NCBI GenBank assembly: GCA_000499405.2
Contig: HG738137.1
Location: 248,001-312,000, forward strand
DNA: 64,000 nucleotides
Source of the DNA: Onchocerca volvulus
Lineage: Eukaryota > Nematoda > Chromadorea > Rhabditida > Onchocercidae
Reading direction: 5' to 3'
Shown here: one piece after another, positions 24,501 through 38,334 of the stretch
Position numbering within the stretch: the stretch's first letter is position 1
Layout of the letters: the number at the start of each line of letters is the position of its first letter
Notes under the pieces: generated by a model
Told to the model about the DNA's origin: nothing
Databases searched by the model: none
Seen by the model: only the letters and a program-made list of their open reading frames with translations
Position numbers and translations under genes: made by a program

Positions 24501-26123
24501 TTCAAATTATAATCAAAAGATTTCGGCATTTTATTTTTTTTGGTCTAAAAAATCAATAAAAATATCAAGAAAAATCAATGATTGATTTTTGTCAAGTAGC
24601 AACTTTTTTTTTTCAGTAAAAATAATGCGGCATCAGTTTCGTACTATCCAAATAAACTAAAATTGCTATGAAAATTTGATTTTAAAAATAATGATAACCG
24701 GATAAAATAGGGTAATCTGTTCACGGTCCAGTATAGGACAGAAAATGAGTGCCAATAATTGAAATTTAAAAAAAAAAAAATTGTTTTGTTTAAATCTTCG
24801 ATTTTTCCTAATTGACTATTTCAACAAATCGTTAATCACTGAATTTCGAACACTTAACAGTTAATTTTACTGTAATACTTTTTAATAACGATAATTGGCA
24901 AGTACCAATATGTGTAAATTAATTGCATTTAATTTATTTCAAAAAAAAAAAAACCTTCTGAGCTTTTCACGAATTTCCCCGGAAATTTACCGCGAAAAAT
25001 TTTGAACTGAATAAATGAAGACGGATGTTGTATTATATGTATTGATTTATTTATTTAATTATTTACTTATTTATTTGTTTACCTGTTTGTTTATTTATTT
25101 ACTTATATTTGCGCTTGTATTCATGCTTGCAATGCTAAATAACATATTATTTGATGTGACTAATTTCTAACTCGACTAAAATCTAATAAATTAATGAAAT
25201 GATACGTCATCCACACACAGTTTGTAAATGCAAAAGTCTTTTCGGGAAATAGTTCACTTTCCGGAGAGAGTAAAGGATAGATTAAATTGAAAAATGTCTT
25301 TGTTAAAAAGATTGAGAGTAAAAATAAAAATAGTGAATGAGAAAGGAGGGAACTAAGATTGATGAATATTCAAGAAATGATGTGCGATAATTTTTTTTTT
25401 TTGGACAAGAAATAATGAAAAGATGGAGATAACGCGTGAGATCTAACGTACATGGAATTTCAACAAGGAAATGAGATTTAGACGGCTGGAAATATTCGGA
25501 ATAATTTCAGAATTTCAATTAAATTTTTTATAATATCAAATGTGGAATTTTTCCAAAGAGCTGTAATTTCCAAATTAAAGTTTTAATAATATCTTTCCGA
25601 AATTTGATTGATAAAAGTTTACATTGAAGCTTCTAAAAAATTCGAATATTGTCGAGATTTCTTTCTTTTTTTTATTTGAAAATGAGAGAATAAGATAGAA
25701 AGAAGACTAACAAAAAAACAAGTTTTTTTAGGCACTTTTAAGTGACATTTCATTTAACGTAATTACATTTTTAATTGAATACTTAATTTAAATTGCTGAT
25801 GAATCAGATAGTATATGAATGTTATTCTTTGTTGATTCTGATAGAATCTATGATTCTGATGGACAAATGATTGCGTGCCAGTTGTTGCTTACAGAGAATG
25901 ATATATCTTGGAAAGAAAAGTCATTGTGCTAGAAATTTACTCGCTGGTTAGGTTATAGTGGCATTTGGATCGATTGATTCAATAGGTCAAGAGGTCAAGA
26001 GAGTGGAAAATCTTTATGTGTGTGCAACGTTTCAGAGAATATATTAAATTTCATTATGCGATATTATAGTACTAAAATATAAAAAATGTTAAAATTCATT
26101 TCTTTTTCTTTTTTTCAGTTTTC
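21525..26123. other. Non-coding stretch
   Basis: No supported exon chain. There is one small minisatellite at 22252-22317. Two short start-plus-donor segments on the plus strand were considered as upstream exons of the 173-aa gene: an ATG near 23489 with a frame ending at TAAAG|TAAGTG, and an ATG near 24018 ending at CA|GTAAGT. The phase of the second does not fit the next exon. They may be 5' untranslated exons or chance. Confidence 0.5.
22252..22317. repeat. 18-bp tandem repeat, nearly four copies
   Basis: Units of the form 'gatggtcactccattgct' at 22252, 22270, 22288 and 22306 (partial). The period is a multiple of three, so one frame is an open MVTPLL repeat, but there is no other coding evidence. 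Confidence 0.9.
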
Positions 26124-27301
26124 ATGGTCGAAAACTTGAAGGATACAGTGAACTGCGTTGCATCCGGTAAAGAGCAGCATATTACTACAACAGAAGTTTA
26201 CGAAATATTACAAACGAAAAATAAACAATCGCGTTGGGAACATGCTTTTCAATGTATGTTTTTTTTCTTTTAGCAGATTTTTTACAATTTATGTGATTGA
26301 AATGTTTTCTGCATTTCAAAAACAAATATATTCTTTCCAAAAATTTTATTCTTACTCTCTTTTCAACGAATAACTGGAATTTTCTTTAAAAAAAAAAAAC
26401 TAAAATTTTATTTTCTGATTATCTAAAATATATTTTCTAGTTCCATCAGCACTTCGAAATCTTCCAAATCATTCGGACTTCCGAAAAACAAATTTGGATG
26501 AGAAAGGTAAAGAAGCTATATTTTTCTAGCAATGTTAATTTTGAAAAACATAATTTAAATTGCATCAAATTACGCATATAATTAGGTCTTTTTTTTTCTT
26601 TCAGCAGAATTGAATGCATGGATTAAATTGGATTGTGCAGAAACAGCTATAAAACTCAAAAAATATATAACAACATTTGAAGTATGTTTCGATTATTTTT
26701 ATGCTACTTTTATTTAAAATCATTATTTTTTCAAAAAAAAGAAAACTTAGACTTGGTCCGGCTTTTATGTCGGTTTCTTTTGGCTATAATTCTTTGTGAT
26801 AAAGAACATGTCAGAAATTAAGGAATGCTCTGAATAGAACAGCTGTCGTTAAAATTATTTCTTAATTTCATGAGAATTCGATGAAAATGATTCGAGCTGC
26901 AGCACTGAGAAAGAAGAGATTACGCAAACAAAATGCCAGTCATTTTACAAATATTCTGATTGATGTAAGAATTGCTTCCATGATTCATTTGTCATTTGAG
27001 ATATTTACACTAAATTTTTCAAATTTTAGCAGTTTATAAGCTTTGTTTTGTTCATTTGTTTATTGATAATGATTCGTTCATTGATTTGAGTATATGATGT
27101 TATTATGAATTAGTAATTCGATACATTAATTGTTGTTTGTAGGAAGGAACAAGCGTAGAACAACAATTCACTGCTTCATCCAAGAATATTCAGAAGCAAG
27201 TATTTGTTGCAGCAAACAATGATCAATGCTATAGTCAGTCATGGTTATCATCAATCTCACCTAATTCATCAATGGAAACAAGTATTACCACTCAGGATTG
27301 A
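26124..27301 (+). CDS. Unrecognised basic protein, 173 aa, five exons
   Basis: Exons 26124-26253, 26441-26506, 26605-26681, 26875-26964 and 27143-27301 join with matching phases to a 173-aa protein ending at TGA. The start ATG lies 5 nt after a strong acceptor (a long T-run ending TTTTTCAG), the usual layout for a spliced-leader-trans-spliced nematode mRNA, so this start was chosen. There is no signal peptide or membrane segment. The middle (about residues 66-120) is predicted helical and basic, with WIKLDCAETAIKLKKY and a LRKKRLRKQ cluster that could bind nucleic acid or act as a nuclear signal. The C-terminal third is Ser/Gln-rich. The third acceptor is a tandem CAGCAG, giving products with or without one Ala. 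The fourth acceptor (TTTCATGAG) is weak. No family recognised. Confidence 0.65.
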
Positions 27302-30237
27302 TACCACTCAGGATTGATGAATGCTGCCACAGAGTTGAGTAATTGAACCATTATTTTGTTTTTATTCTTTCTTATCCGGAAATTTAAGATCGGCATTGCC
27401 TATATGTTTGGTCTGATATATTTTTAATTTTAAATTTTCCGTATCAACCCATATTTGCACCAATAGTTTGCATATTATCCTACTAAAGCAATCCATAATT
27501 TGTGGAAAACTGAAATGCATTTAGCAATGCACTGATGCGTGATATGAATAGTAGATTTAAAATATTCTTCTTAAATGAATAGAAATGAGTGTTTGTTCAT
27601 TTTGGATTCTTTGTATGCAAATATTAACCAGTTTAAACATGTTAATTACGTTGATCAGTAACTTTATGTCAAATTCGGAAAAAAAATTTATGTTTCTGGA
27701 AAGTTCTTTCATTTATCAGTTAGAAGACATTGTTAAAATAGTCTGAATAATGGAAATGTATTAAAAAATTTCCGGATAAAAAAATTGTTGTATATTTTAC
27801 TGATGCGAGAATTTTCCATATTTAATTTCTTGAATATATTTTCTCTGTAAATATTGAATTATATTGCAAAAAAAAAAAAAAAAATTGCTCTAATTGTTGT
27901 AAAACATTGTTAACAATAATATTTTACCGAAAAATTTAAACATCTGAGTTTTTTGCCGCATTTTCTTGTTCAATAAGTGTTTTATGATTTGTTTAACGGA
28001 AATATATGTATTTGGAAATTTTTCCTCTAAGAAAATTTCTTCAGTTCAATTTGCTTATTGTTTCATTGAATAAATCCTGTAAAAAGTCTTTTCTGAATCC
28101 AATAAATCCATCACTTCTTGAAATTCCTGAATTTCTAAATTTTTCGAGTCTTTGCTAAAATGAGTTAAGATTAAATATACAAAGGATGACATTTTATCAC
28201 TGCTTGATTGGCTAAAGTTTTAATATCATTTCAGTGTAGTAACTCCTTTTATTGCTGTTAATATTTTCTTTAGCGGCTCAGTAATGTCTAAACTTTATAG
28301 CAATAGTAATTACCATAATTCATATCTTCCATTACTTTTTGGTAGTGGAATAATTACATGTTGGACCAAATAAGCGCCATTCCTTCGGAAAAACTCAAAA
28401 TGACTACTTTTACTGATAATAATTTTAATTGGTTAAATCGAATGACAGAATATGTAACAATCCATAAAAGATGGAGGATATTATTTTACTAAAAATTTCA
28501 TGATAATCATCAAAATATCCGGAAAAATTCCAAAGCAGAATACAAGTACAGAAAGTGAATCCTTATCATTTAGTGCCATCGAAGAGGAAGAATGGTATCA
28601 GTCGTTTTACCTAATCTGTCATATGCATCGAAAGTTTGGAAATTTTTTGAATTGTCTTTACTTGTTGCTCAGTTCAACGGTCGTTTTCACTTTTAGCAAT
28701 ATCATTCACAATTTTGTAAAATATCTAAAATAAATTGCAACTTCGAAATTTATTCTAAAATGATATTATTCTTATTATTGAATAAATGTTAAAATTTTTA
28801 CTGGCATTTAAATTTCGGCAATAAACTGTTTCCAAAATTTCCATTATTTTTCGAAAATTGATACTTTTTTTTTTAATAGTAAAATAAGAAGCAAAAACTA
28901 GTTGTTCTTTGCATTAATACTTTTGTTTTGGATTTAAAATATCAAATTTCACATCTATATGTTAGGATGAAGCTTACATTAACATGTAAAACATATCACT
29001 TGCGAAGTTTACTCGAAATAATCTTGGCTGCTGTAAATTCCGTAAAGATTTCAAATTAAAAAAAAAAAAAAATTAATTAAAAAGTAAAAAAATTTCATGT
29101 ATCGCCTTTTTTTTTATAAAAATATTAGCTTTATAGAAAAATTTAGAAAATGAAAATGACAAAACTAAACACATGAAATAAATTGATAAAGAAGCAAATA
29201 AATAAAATGTTAATTATATATTATAAAATATTTTTATTGCGAAGGATCGAAGTTTTCAGAATTTGTCTCAACTTATTAAAGTATTACAAATTATCATAAC
29301 ATTTCAAAACTTTCTTATCAGTATCGAAATTGCAAAGACATCTGAATTTATAAAATGAGCTCAATAACAAAATATTCTAAATTCTTCAGGTATATTATCT
29401 TAAATTTTCAAAATTATTTTACAAATTTGTTCCAGTCGATACAAAAACAAATGATAGATGAATTTGATCAGCAAGTGATACCAAAATCGATAAAAAATAT
29501 TTTGATCTCCAGAAATTGCTGAACACCATAATATAGCAACTTTACAATATTTTTGCGCTATCATCCTTTCGTCTTTGATCAAGCTTCTAATTCAGTAGGA
29601 GATGCATAATGAAGAAACATCTTGGCTATCTCTGTTGGCCATAATTTTATCACCAGTTTCGAGACAGTAAATACCTTTCACTTTGTATATTTTGTCCAAA
29701 ATTAGATGTTTCAAATGAGTCAAATTTTTCATGTTTTATAGATCAAAATCCTACACATGAAATCTCAATAATATTTTGCATGTGAAATTTAAGTAAATCA
29801 ATAATATTTCATGCTGAAATAAAAATGAAATGCTAAGATTTTTGTTATATATGTTAGAAAAATAGTTCAGTGATTCCATGAAAATTAAATAGTTGAAGTT
29901 ATATTAACTTTACATATGATTATTTCAAAACATCTTCAATCAATAAAAAAAGTGAAAATATGTAAAGTGCACATATATATCTTTGTTCGGCACTGTTCTC
30001 AGTATGCATTGTATCACAAATCAGAAAGATTTAGTGGGAAGAAATAAATCTTTTTGAAAACTCTTAAATGAAAATTATATTTCTATTATCAACTGGATTA
30101 ATCATTGATCAAATTAAGTAATTCAATACTTAATCTAATCTGTCATATTTTAATTTCATTAACTTTGTTCTATCTTTTTTTTTTTCGAGTTTTTTTCGAA
30201 ATTTTCTACTCTGAAATTTTATCATTTTTATTTTCTA
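27302..30237. other. Non-coding stretch
   Basis: Intergenic between a plus-strand and a minus-strand gene that converge here, so it holds both 3' untranslated regions. A 77-codon ATG-initiated frame lies at 28500-28733 (plus strand) with no splice support or recognised motif. Otherwise nothing. Confidence 0.55.
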
Positions 30238-33132
30238 TTAATATGCTGAAAGCATTAAACAAGTAGCATGTCTGGCAGTCGGTGTTATGTAATCCATCCA
30301 ATCTTGACCCCAATAAATTCGTTCGTATCGTCGATCCTCCTCACCTATGAAATTTGAAGGATAAAATAACGCACCAGCTCCAAAGACACCATGCAAACGA
30401 CCTAAAAAAAGGAAGAACGAATATATTTAAAAAAAAGTTTTTCAAAATTTGAACGATATTTAATTAAAATTTTCTCTGTCGTCCTAAATTTTTCAAATTT
30501 TCAATTATTTAATTTTGCAAAATACAACAATGAAAATAATTAACTAACCTCGCAAATATAAATTATAATTATCTATTCTGGATGTTGATGTCGGGAATTC
30601 GTTCAACTTTCGATAAGGTTTCGTTTTCAAATCAAATGAAGCCTATAGCGTTCAAAACATTGAAAATATTAAGCGATATTTACTAAAATTATTTTGTTAT
30701 AATAATATGAAAATATTCAGTCTCAACCGATTTTCTTAATTTAAGTGAGAATTTAAACAATAAAGCTTCAACTTTTGCTAGATGGAACAAATATTACGAA
30801 AATAACATATTCAAATAAGTATAATTAAGAGACACTATTAAGAAAACAGTGATAACTTCTTTCATCATTCAAAAATGATCTTTAGTAATAATACTAGCTT
30901 TTTTTTTCTCCTTGTATCCCTTCTGTCTTGGATACTAATATTTTGTTTTTTATTACTTTTTGTTAGAAAAAAAATGTTTCACTGATTCCTGATAACTCGA
31001 AATCAACGAGTCAAATAGTTTCAGAATATCAACACGAAACATCTGATGGACTTACTAATAATGCATTTTATTATAAGCAAATTTCAAAGGGTGAATTAAA
31101 TACGAAAAAGAATCAATTAAGCAAATATAGTCATTAATTGCCCATGAAATGTTAAGAAGAAGTTCGTAAATAGGTTAATTTAATTTAATCTGCTTGCTCT
31201 GACCTGCTTTCGATCTGCATGCTCATCGATTTTTGAATAACTTGAATAGTTTCATATTTCAATAATTTCAGCATTATGTGTAAGCAATACACTCTGTACA
31301 TTTATTTGCTATTTATTATCGGCTAGAGAACTACCTTGTTCATATCAGGTTTCGTTTCCAACAAATGTTTTCGGGAAATTCTTGGCTTCGAGTATTTCTC
31401 CATAGCAAATTTCCATTCCGATTGTTTTGGCACATAACTTTGAAATGATCCAAAGTATCGCTGGACGGCACGATCTCTTCAAAAATCACAATGTATTATT
31501 GCTTTAACTAATAAGTAAAGGGATGACTTCGAACATACTTATATTCCAGATTAGTGCAAAAAATAATATGAATCTAAGTCAAATTAAAATTAATTTTGTG
31601 GGTAAAGTTGAAATAGCGAATCATTTACAACACAACAAAATAGACAATAACCGAAAATCAAAGAATCAGTAATAATCGGATCAAGTTGGGATTTCTTAAA
31701 ATCGCCTAAAATCACTTCCCCTGAAGAAAGTTTCTCTTTTACAAGATTTTTACGAGAAAAAGTTCAAATTTTGTAGAAAATTGTTAAATGAAGACATACT
31801 CAAAAGGCATCCCATAGCTTGGTGCTAACGAAGAGAAACTTTTCGACCGGCGATATTCGCCTAAATCTGGTTGATACATTTTGTCAAGTGTACAGTAACT
31901 AGCTGTCCTCCAAACATTTTCAACGGGAAAAAATCTGAAAAGCATACTATTTTATGACGACACATTTTTATATTATTTCGCTTTAACATGATGAAAAAAT
32001 TGTTGAAAATCGATTTAGTAAAAATAATTTTCTTAAGAATGTTAAGTTTCCCTTGACAAAGAGAAGGTAAGAGAAGGAAAGAGGAAGAAAAATTCAACAG
32101 AAATTTAGAAAAATAATTTTTAGGAAAAAGTTTTTCATAACATAGAGAAAGAAAGAAAGAGAGGGAGAAAGAGAGAGAGAGAAATTCAAAAAAAATTTTC
32201 TATCGTCAATGGCGCCATATGTTTGTTTTTAGATATCAATGACGCCGTATGTTTATTTTTAGGTATTTTAGAATGCCCGACGGAAATTTCAAAAAAATTA
32301 TTTGAAGAAAAGTAAGAAAATGAAATTGGTAAATTTTTTTCATTTCCAAGTCAAGAAATTGTGGTTCTAATGATTGGAATGTTTCATCTTTCACATTTAT
32401 CTAGGATTAAAGCGAAATAAGGATTAATCTGAAGAATACCGAAAAATCTAACTTATATTAACCCTTTTTACCTTTATATTCATAACGATATATTTAGGAA
32501 CAAAGTGAAATTCGATTGTTTTCGAAGATTGGAGAAAAAGAAAAGTTGGCAATGATCGAATGAATAGGAACGTCAAAAATACATCATGCATTGCCTTGTG
32601 ATTTGAGATGGAAAGGAACTATGAACATGAACGTGAGGAAGTTCGTATTCGGAAAAATGAAAAGATCATCTACCTTTCTTTTAAGCAGAAACATTTCACT
32701 ATTTAAAAGAAAAATAAATAGGCATGAAAAGTTTTAGTCTAGTTGACAAGTCCGAATGAATAATATTACAAATAAAATATTCAGATTCCTTAATTCTATC
32801 ATTCAAGCACTTACACCTTTGAGACGATTTGTTTATACGTATCGGTAGGTGTAATATCAAATCCATCATGCACTTTATATCGCCAATTAGCATCATCCAC
32901 TAATTTACGAACCTGAAAAAATATTCATTTTTCTTACAATACAACAATCGGTTGCATCATTTTTATCTCATTATCATTCTTTTCCGACTGCAATTTCAAT
33001 CATATGATCAGTTGTTCATGTTATATTTTAAATGGTTGGATGCCGGATGTAACCGCTTGTTCGGAAAAATTATTTCTAATGATTGTAGAATATTTATGAA
33101 GAAAAAATGTATACCTCATGGAAAATGCTCAT
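30238..33132 (-). CDS. Unrecognised nematode protein, 216 aa, six exons
   Basis: Exons on the minus strand: 33132-33115 (18 nt), 32912-32815, 31934-31800, 31476-31335, 30642-30549, 30401-30238. All phases fit and give 216 aa. The ATG is 1 nt after a TTCAG acceptor (33136-33134), typical of trans-splicing, so the first coding exon encodes only MSIFHE. The protein is soluble and has no signal peptide. It is rich in aromatic and basic residues (VENVWRTASYCTLDKMY, RYFGSFQSYVPKQSEWKF). The C-terminal part is distinctive: GRLHGVFGAGALFYPSNF, then RYERIYWGQDWMDYI. I do not recognise a family. The conserved-looking W/Y/G pattern and clean splicing argue that it is a real gene, perhaps restricted to nematodes. 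Confidence 0.75.
32206..32265. repeat. 30-bp tandem duplication in an intron
   Basis: Two copies (32206-32235, 32236-32265) of a 30-bp unit starting 'tcaatg(g/a)cgcc(a/g)tatg' and ending in T-rich sequence, in the intron between exons 2 and 3 of the 216-aa gene. A GA-rich tract precedes it at about 32140-32182. Confidence 0.85.
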
Positions 33133-35147
33133 TCTGAATTTGTGGATGAGAAATTTTAAAAGCAGATAATAATAGAACAAGCACAAATACACCACTGAAA
33201 CATAAGAATAGTAGAATTCGAGATGATAAATTTAGAGGAGAAACAGTTGGGATGATAAGTTAGAAATCGGCTGATAAGCTAGAAATCGGCTGATTAGTTC
33301 AACGGAGAAAATGAGTGATACATACACATACAAACATCAATTAAAAGTACACACATACATACATACATACCTACATACATACACAAACGTGAGATATTTC
33401 ATAGAAACAAGAAAAGTTTAAGAAATATTTGCTAACATTGTTGATTGATAATGAGGTAGAAGAAGCAGTCTCGAAGTTAATAGCTTAAATTAAAAATATT
33501 TAATGCTTCGAAGTTGAAAACAAAAAGCAAAGAAAACCGACCGATCAGCTGATACCAATTAAAATTGTCTTACATTAACAAGCTTTCTTATATTTGATCG
33601 AATTTCGATCCCCTTTATCTGATCGTTTAATTTGCCATTTCTTCTTTCTTTCTTCATTCACAGACTCAATTTTTCGATGATCTCTATAATAATCTTTTGT
33701 CAATTGTAATTCTCAAATTAAAGTTCATGAATTTGATCAAGATTATCCGAATTATTGGATCAATAATTTGAACAAACTTCGCATACAAAACCGATCATAT
33801 TGAACGTGAACAAATTATTCATAAAATTTTCCAGATAATTTTCACAAGATTTTTGGACATAATACAGTTGATCGAATGGAAGAATTTAGTTTTCTCTTCT
33901 TGTCACGAGAGAATCTCGGAAAAACAAGAAAATCTCAAAAAAAAAAAAAAAAAAGAAAGAAACGACAAATTTGAGTATCAGATGTTGATCCTTAAAGCGC
34001 TATTAAACGACAATTAACTAATTCAAAAAAGAAGAAAATTCAAAAATTCAGCAAAATCATTAAATTAAAATATACAATTCAAAAAATAAAGTGAAAAAAA
34101 TGATGATATTTTCAATTACGTTCAAATTTCTCACAATTTGTTTTGTGTCATAACATTTAAGGCTTGAAATGTAATAATTAATTAATGTATAGTAATTAAT
34201 AAGTAGTACGTGTTACGTGACTTTTTAAATACTGAAATTCATTCGTAAGAACTGAATAGAAAATAAAATGAAATTTTTGACTCTTTTTAACTCTTCATAT
34301 ATGATTCTGGAATGGCAGTAATATGGAAGTGTGACAAATGTAACGGTTGAAATGCCTTACGTTTTACGTGACACGTTGAGCTGTCGGAATATAAAAAGTT
34401 AAAAAAATTGTCAAATTTCGATTTTCGCCTCAATTTTTCCAAATTAAGAAACTGCACCGTATCCTTTACGTTTACCACAGATGGACAACGTTTTTCATAA
34501 AGCGTCGGAGTTTGTTACATTCAAATAATGGTGTATTTACACAAAGCACAAATATACGTAATTGGATGTTATTGCGTGGTACGTGTGAGTCACGTTTTTG
34601 CAGCTGACGTGCTCGTATTTCTGCAGCTATCACGTGAGCAGTTAAAGGTTTGAGTGGGTTTTGTAGCTACTACGTAAACGGTTATCATGTTTTATTTGTT
34701 TAAATTAAATCAATTTTAGTATACAATTTCTTCTATGGTAATCATGAAGCTAAAATAATGATGCGAAGTCAGTCGATATTTGACCAAAATTTGTCGATTT
34801 AAAATACACAGAATAAGAATTTTGGCGTAGTTGACATGTTTGAAATTTAACAGGTAAATTTTTCCCAGTTGCTATGACTAAATTCATTTTACAATTAGAT
34901 GATATATTTTTATGGAAAGAAATAATTAATTTTGTTGCGGTTCATATTTTCATGTACGATGTGATGCATCAGAAAAAAAAAGTACGTCAGCAAAATTGGG
35001 AAGTTGTTGTATAAAATTTAAGTTTTTTATATATAAAATTTGTCACATAAAATAATTATATAGAAATACCGGCCTTTCTATTAGAAAAATGTTAATAAAA
35101 ATTAAATTTATAATTTTCTAATTCAGAAAAGCAGTACATAACGTGAA
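33133..35147. other. Divergent intergenic region
   Basis: Lies between the heads of the minus-strand 216-aa gene and the plus-strand transporter gene, so it should hold both promoters. A short (CATA)n microsatellite is at about 33347-33385. In 34200-34680 the words TACGTG/CACGT/ACGTGA recur many times (for example near 34210, 34370, 34580, 34633 and 34672), which is noteworthy in otherwise AT-rich DNA. No exon chain. Confidence 0.5.
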
Positions 35148-35845
35148 ATGATGTATGCTGCATTGAAAAGACTTGAAGAATACGATCGAAGTGACCAAGG
35201 AAACATCGACCGATTGTTTTTATCGAAATTCAATCAGTGGCCACATATTTTCAATCTTGCCAATTGTATTGTTGGTGTTAGTATGCTTGCTATGCCATAT
35301 TGTTTACAGCAGGTATTTATTAAAGAAAATTTGAATATACATGTTGGAATGTTAGGTCTGTGATAGCTTGAATTTATGAAATAAAATAAAACTAATTATT
35401 ATTTTTCATGAAATTATAAGTGTACATAATGTGTAATTATGCCATAAAATTGCAACTGTTTATGGGCCATGTAATTAGTATAATGCTTAATGCCAATGGT
35501 ATGGCATAATTACTATATCTTAAAAACTAATAATTTTTTTAGTTCATGCTATCAAATGACACTTAGTATATCATAGTTATAAATATTTTTGTAATGTGGT
35601 GGAAAAGTACAGCAGTTATATTATAAAGTGATTACAATGCCTGAAATTATTGGCTGTCCATAATATAGTTTATTCTGTGAAGTTACTAAATCACTAATAT
35701 TATTTGCGGTATAATTAATATAATATATGTGATATAATTATTAGAATAACGTCAGAAATTTTTTTCTAGCTTATACTGTCAACAATACGCTATATAAGGC
35801 ACTCTCGTAGTAATATTATTATATTGGGCAGAATTATGGGTAATG

Positions 35846-35884
<39 letters not shown>

Positions 35885-38334
35885 ATATGTTCATAGTTGC
35901 CTCATTACTTTTCGATTATTAGTTATGTAGTTTTATTAAATTTCTTTTCCAGTGTGGCATTTTACTTGGTACCATTCTAATTGGAATTTGTTCAATATTA
36001 ACCAAAATTACTTGTCATTTGTTATATCAAGGAGCGCTTCTGACACGGTATGGATTCATAATTATTTATTTATGTTATTTTTTCTTACGTCTTTTTTTTT
36101 TCTTATGATGAATTGCATATTCTGTTACTTTATTTTTATCCATTCATATAATATTTAGCTAGCTTAATCATTTCATAATGTAACTAACTTTTCATTATTT
36201 CGTAATCTTTTTCTTCAAGAACTTAGCTCACATTCTTTCGAAATCCATTTGTTTCTGGTTCCTTTTTTCGAGGATTAAAGATCACAACTTCAATCAGTTG
36301 ACTTCCTTTTTTTTGAAGTTTAGTAATCACGGTATAGAATTTAGAAGGCCTTAAGGAGCGAATTTTGAAATATCAACGCGAGCTGGGCTTAGTTTTTGAA
36401 GTTATATTTTTGAATTGTTGTTGAATAGTTCTTTCTACTGGATTGAAAAAGTTTTACAGAAGCAAAATTTGCAGGCGCCGAAGTTATGAATCTATAGCAT
36501 CATACGCTTTTGGTAATAGTGGAAAACGTCTAGTTGAGGTTAATTTTGTTTCGTTTAAATAAATTACAAAATTATTATATTACTTTGCAAATTTTTGATT
36601 TAAATTAATGGACTGTCAGAAATATCCGATCATTTGCTGGGCATAATTAAAAGTTTAAATTTTATTGAAGGATTTTATAAGCTTACAATCAAACAGCATG
36701 ATTTCGCTTCGAATTTTTATTCCAGTTTTTCATTTGCTTTTTATTTTTTTAATTAGTAACAGCCAGTTAGGAATTTAAAGTCATTTTTATGTTTATTTTT
36801 TGATTCATTAATATTTAAAAACATTTTAACCTGACACCAACATAGTTTGGTTTACAATTTTAATTTCAAGTATCACTCCTTTATATTTTCCTTCTTGAAA
36901 GCATCAAGTTTATCTTGAAATGATTTGATTTAAATTTAAATTTCAAGTTCAATTTGTCATATTTAGAATAAAACCGTTTTATTTTGCAGTTGCTCATGAT
37001 TTTATTTTTAATGTCATGTATCGTATCATTTATGGTTGTTATTGGTGATATTGGTCCTCATGTGCTGGCCGATTACTTGGAATTACAGGCACCTACTCAA
37101 AGATTACGAATTCTTGTTATGGTAAGCCATTTTTTTGTCTCTTTTTTTTGAGATACTTCTAATTTCAGGAATTTGTCCCGAAATTTTCGAAATTTTTTTT
37201 CTAAAAACTTCAATGGTAAAAAATTTTTATAAAACAAAATTAAATAAATAAGAAGCTTTAATTCTGCTGTTTGCTATTTTCACAAATCAATCAAAATTTA
37301 TCGGACTTTTTATTGAAATTTCAGGTAGTAATTTTCCTCTTTATTATATTGCCATTATCACTATTTCGTAGTGTAACCAGTCTATCGAGAATTAATTCAA
37401 TAACCGTATTATTTTACACTGTATTTGTATTGCGTATGCTAGTTGAATGCATTCCACGAATCTTCGATTTTGATTGGATTACTAATGTACGTTGGTGGCA
37501 TCAAGAAGGTTTACTCACTAGGTTATTTGTTTGTTTATTTATTCATTACCAAAATTTTAGAATTACATTGATTGACTTTTTTCTGAAAAGTAGAACTGAT
37601 GCATCTGACAAGACCAAGTAGAACTAACATTGTCACCTTTTTCCTTCTCTTTGGTAAGAAAAGTTCAGTTTTTCCCAATTTTATTTTAATTTAAGGATAT
37701 TTAAAAACTTTTCCAGTTCTTTTTTTTAATGATATTTTGATGATGTGTCTTTCTTTGTTTCTAATCACTTATCAAGAAACTTTTCAACTTTTTGCAGCTT
37801 GCCTATTATATCGATGGCTTTATCCTGTCAGACACAACTGTTTTGTGTTACTGATTGTATAAAGGAACCATCGGTTGCTAAGGTATATTTCTCATTGGAT
37901 TAATATTTCCTGAATATTCTCTTAGTTGGCTTTCTTTATTATAAGGGAAATTTATCTCAGCGAATAGTTAGGAAAAGCACAAATAGTTGAAGAAAACGCA
38001 AATGTATAGTGCAAGATATTGTAATATATTTAGAGTAAGCGTGATATCATAAATACGCATATTTTCCTTGCAACTTATAATGTCTTGATTTCATCGATCT
38101 TTAAGATTATTGCATCTTAAATTTTATTTGGAAGGCAGGAAATTCAGTAACTATTAAATTTGAAATTGGAACATCTGAAAATTTAGCGAAATTTCAAGTA
38201 CAAAAAATACAGCAAATAAATCAATGGTCATACAACTTTTTGCTTTTAATTTGATGAAAAATTTTCGTGTCTGTCTCTCTTTTAATTTCCATATCTATCT
38301 TGGGCCTGTATGTTTCTAAGAATACTGAGAAAAG

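Noticed and set aside
28500..28733. A 77-codon plus-strand frame starting with ATG
   Set aside because: It stands alone 1.2 kb after a gene with no acceptor, donor or motif; the length is near chance expectation for this much sequence.
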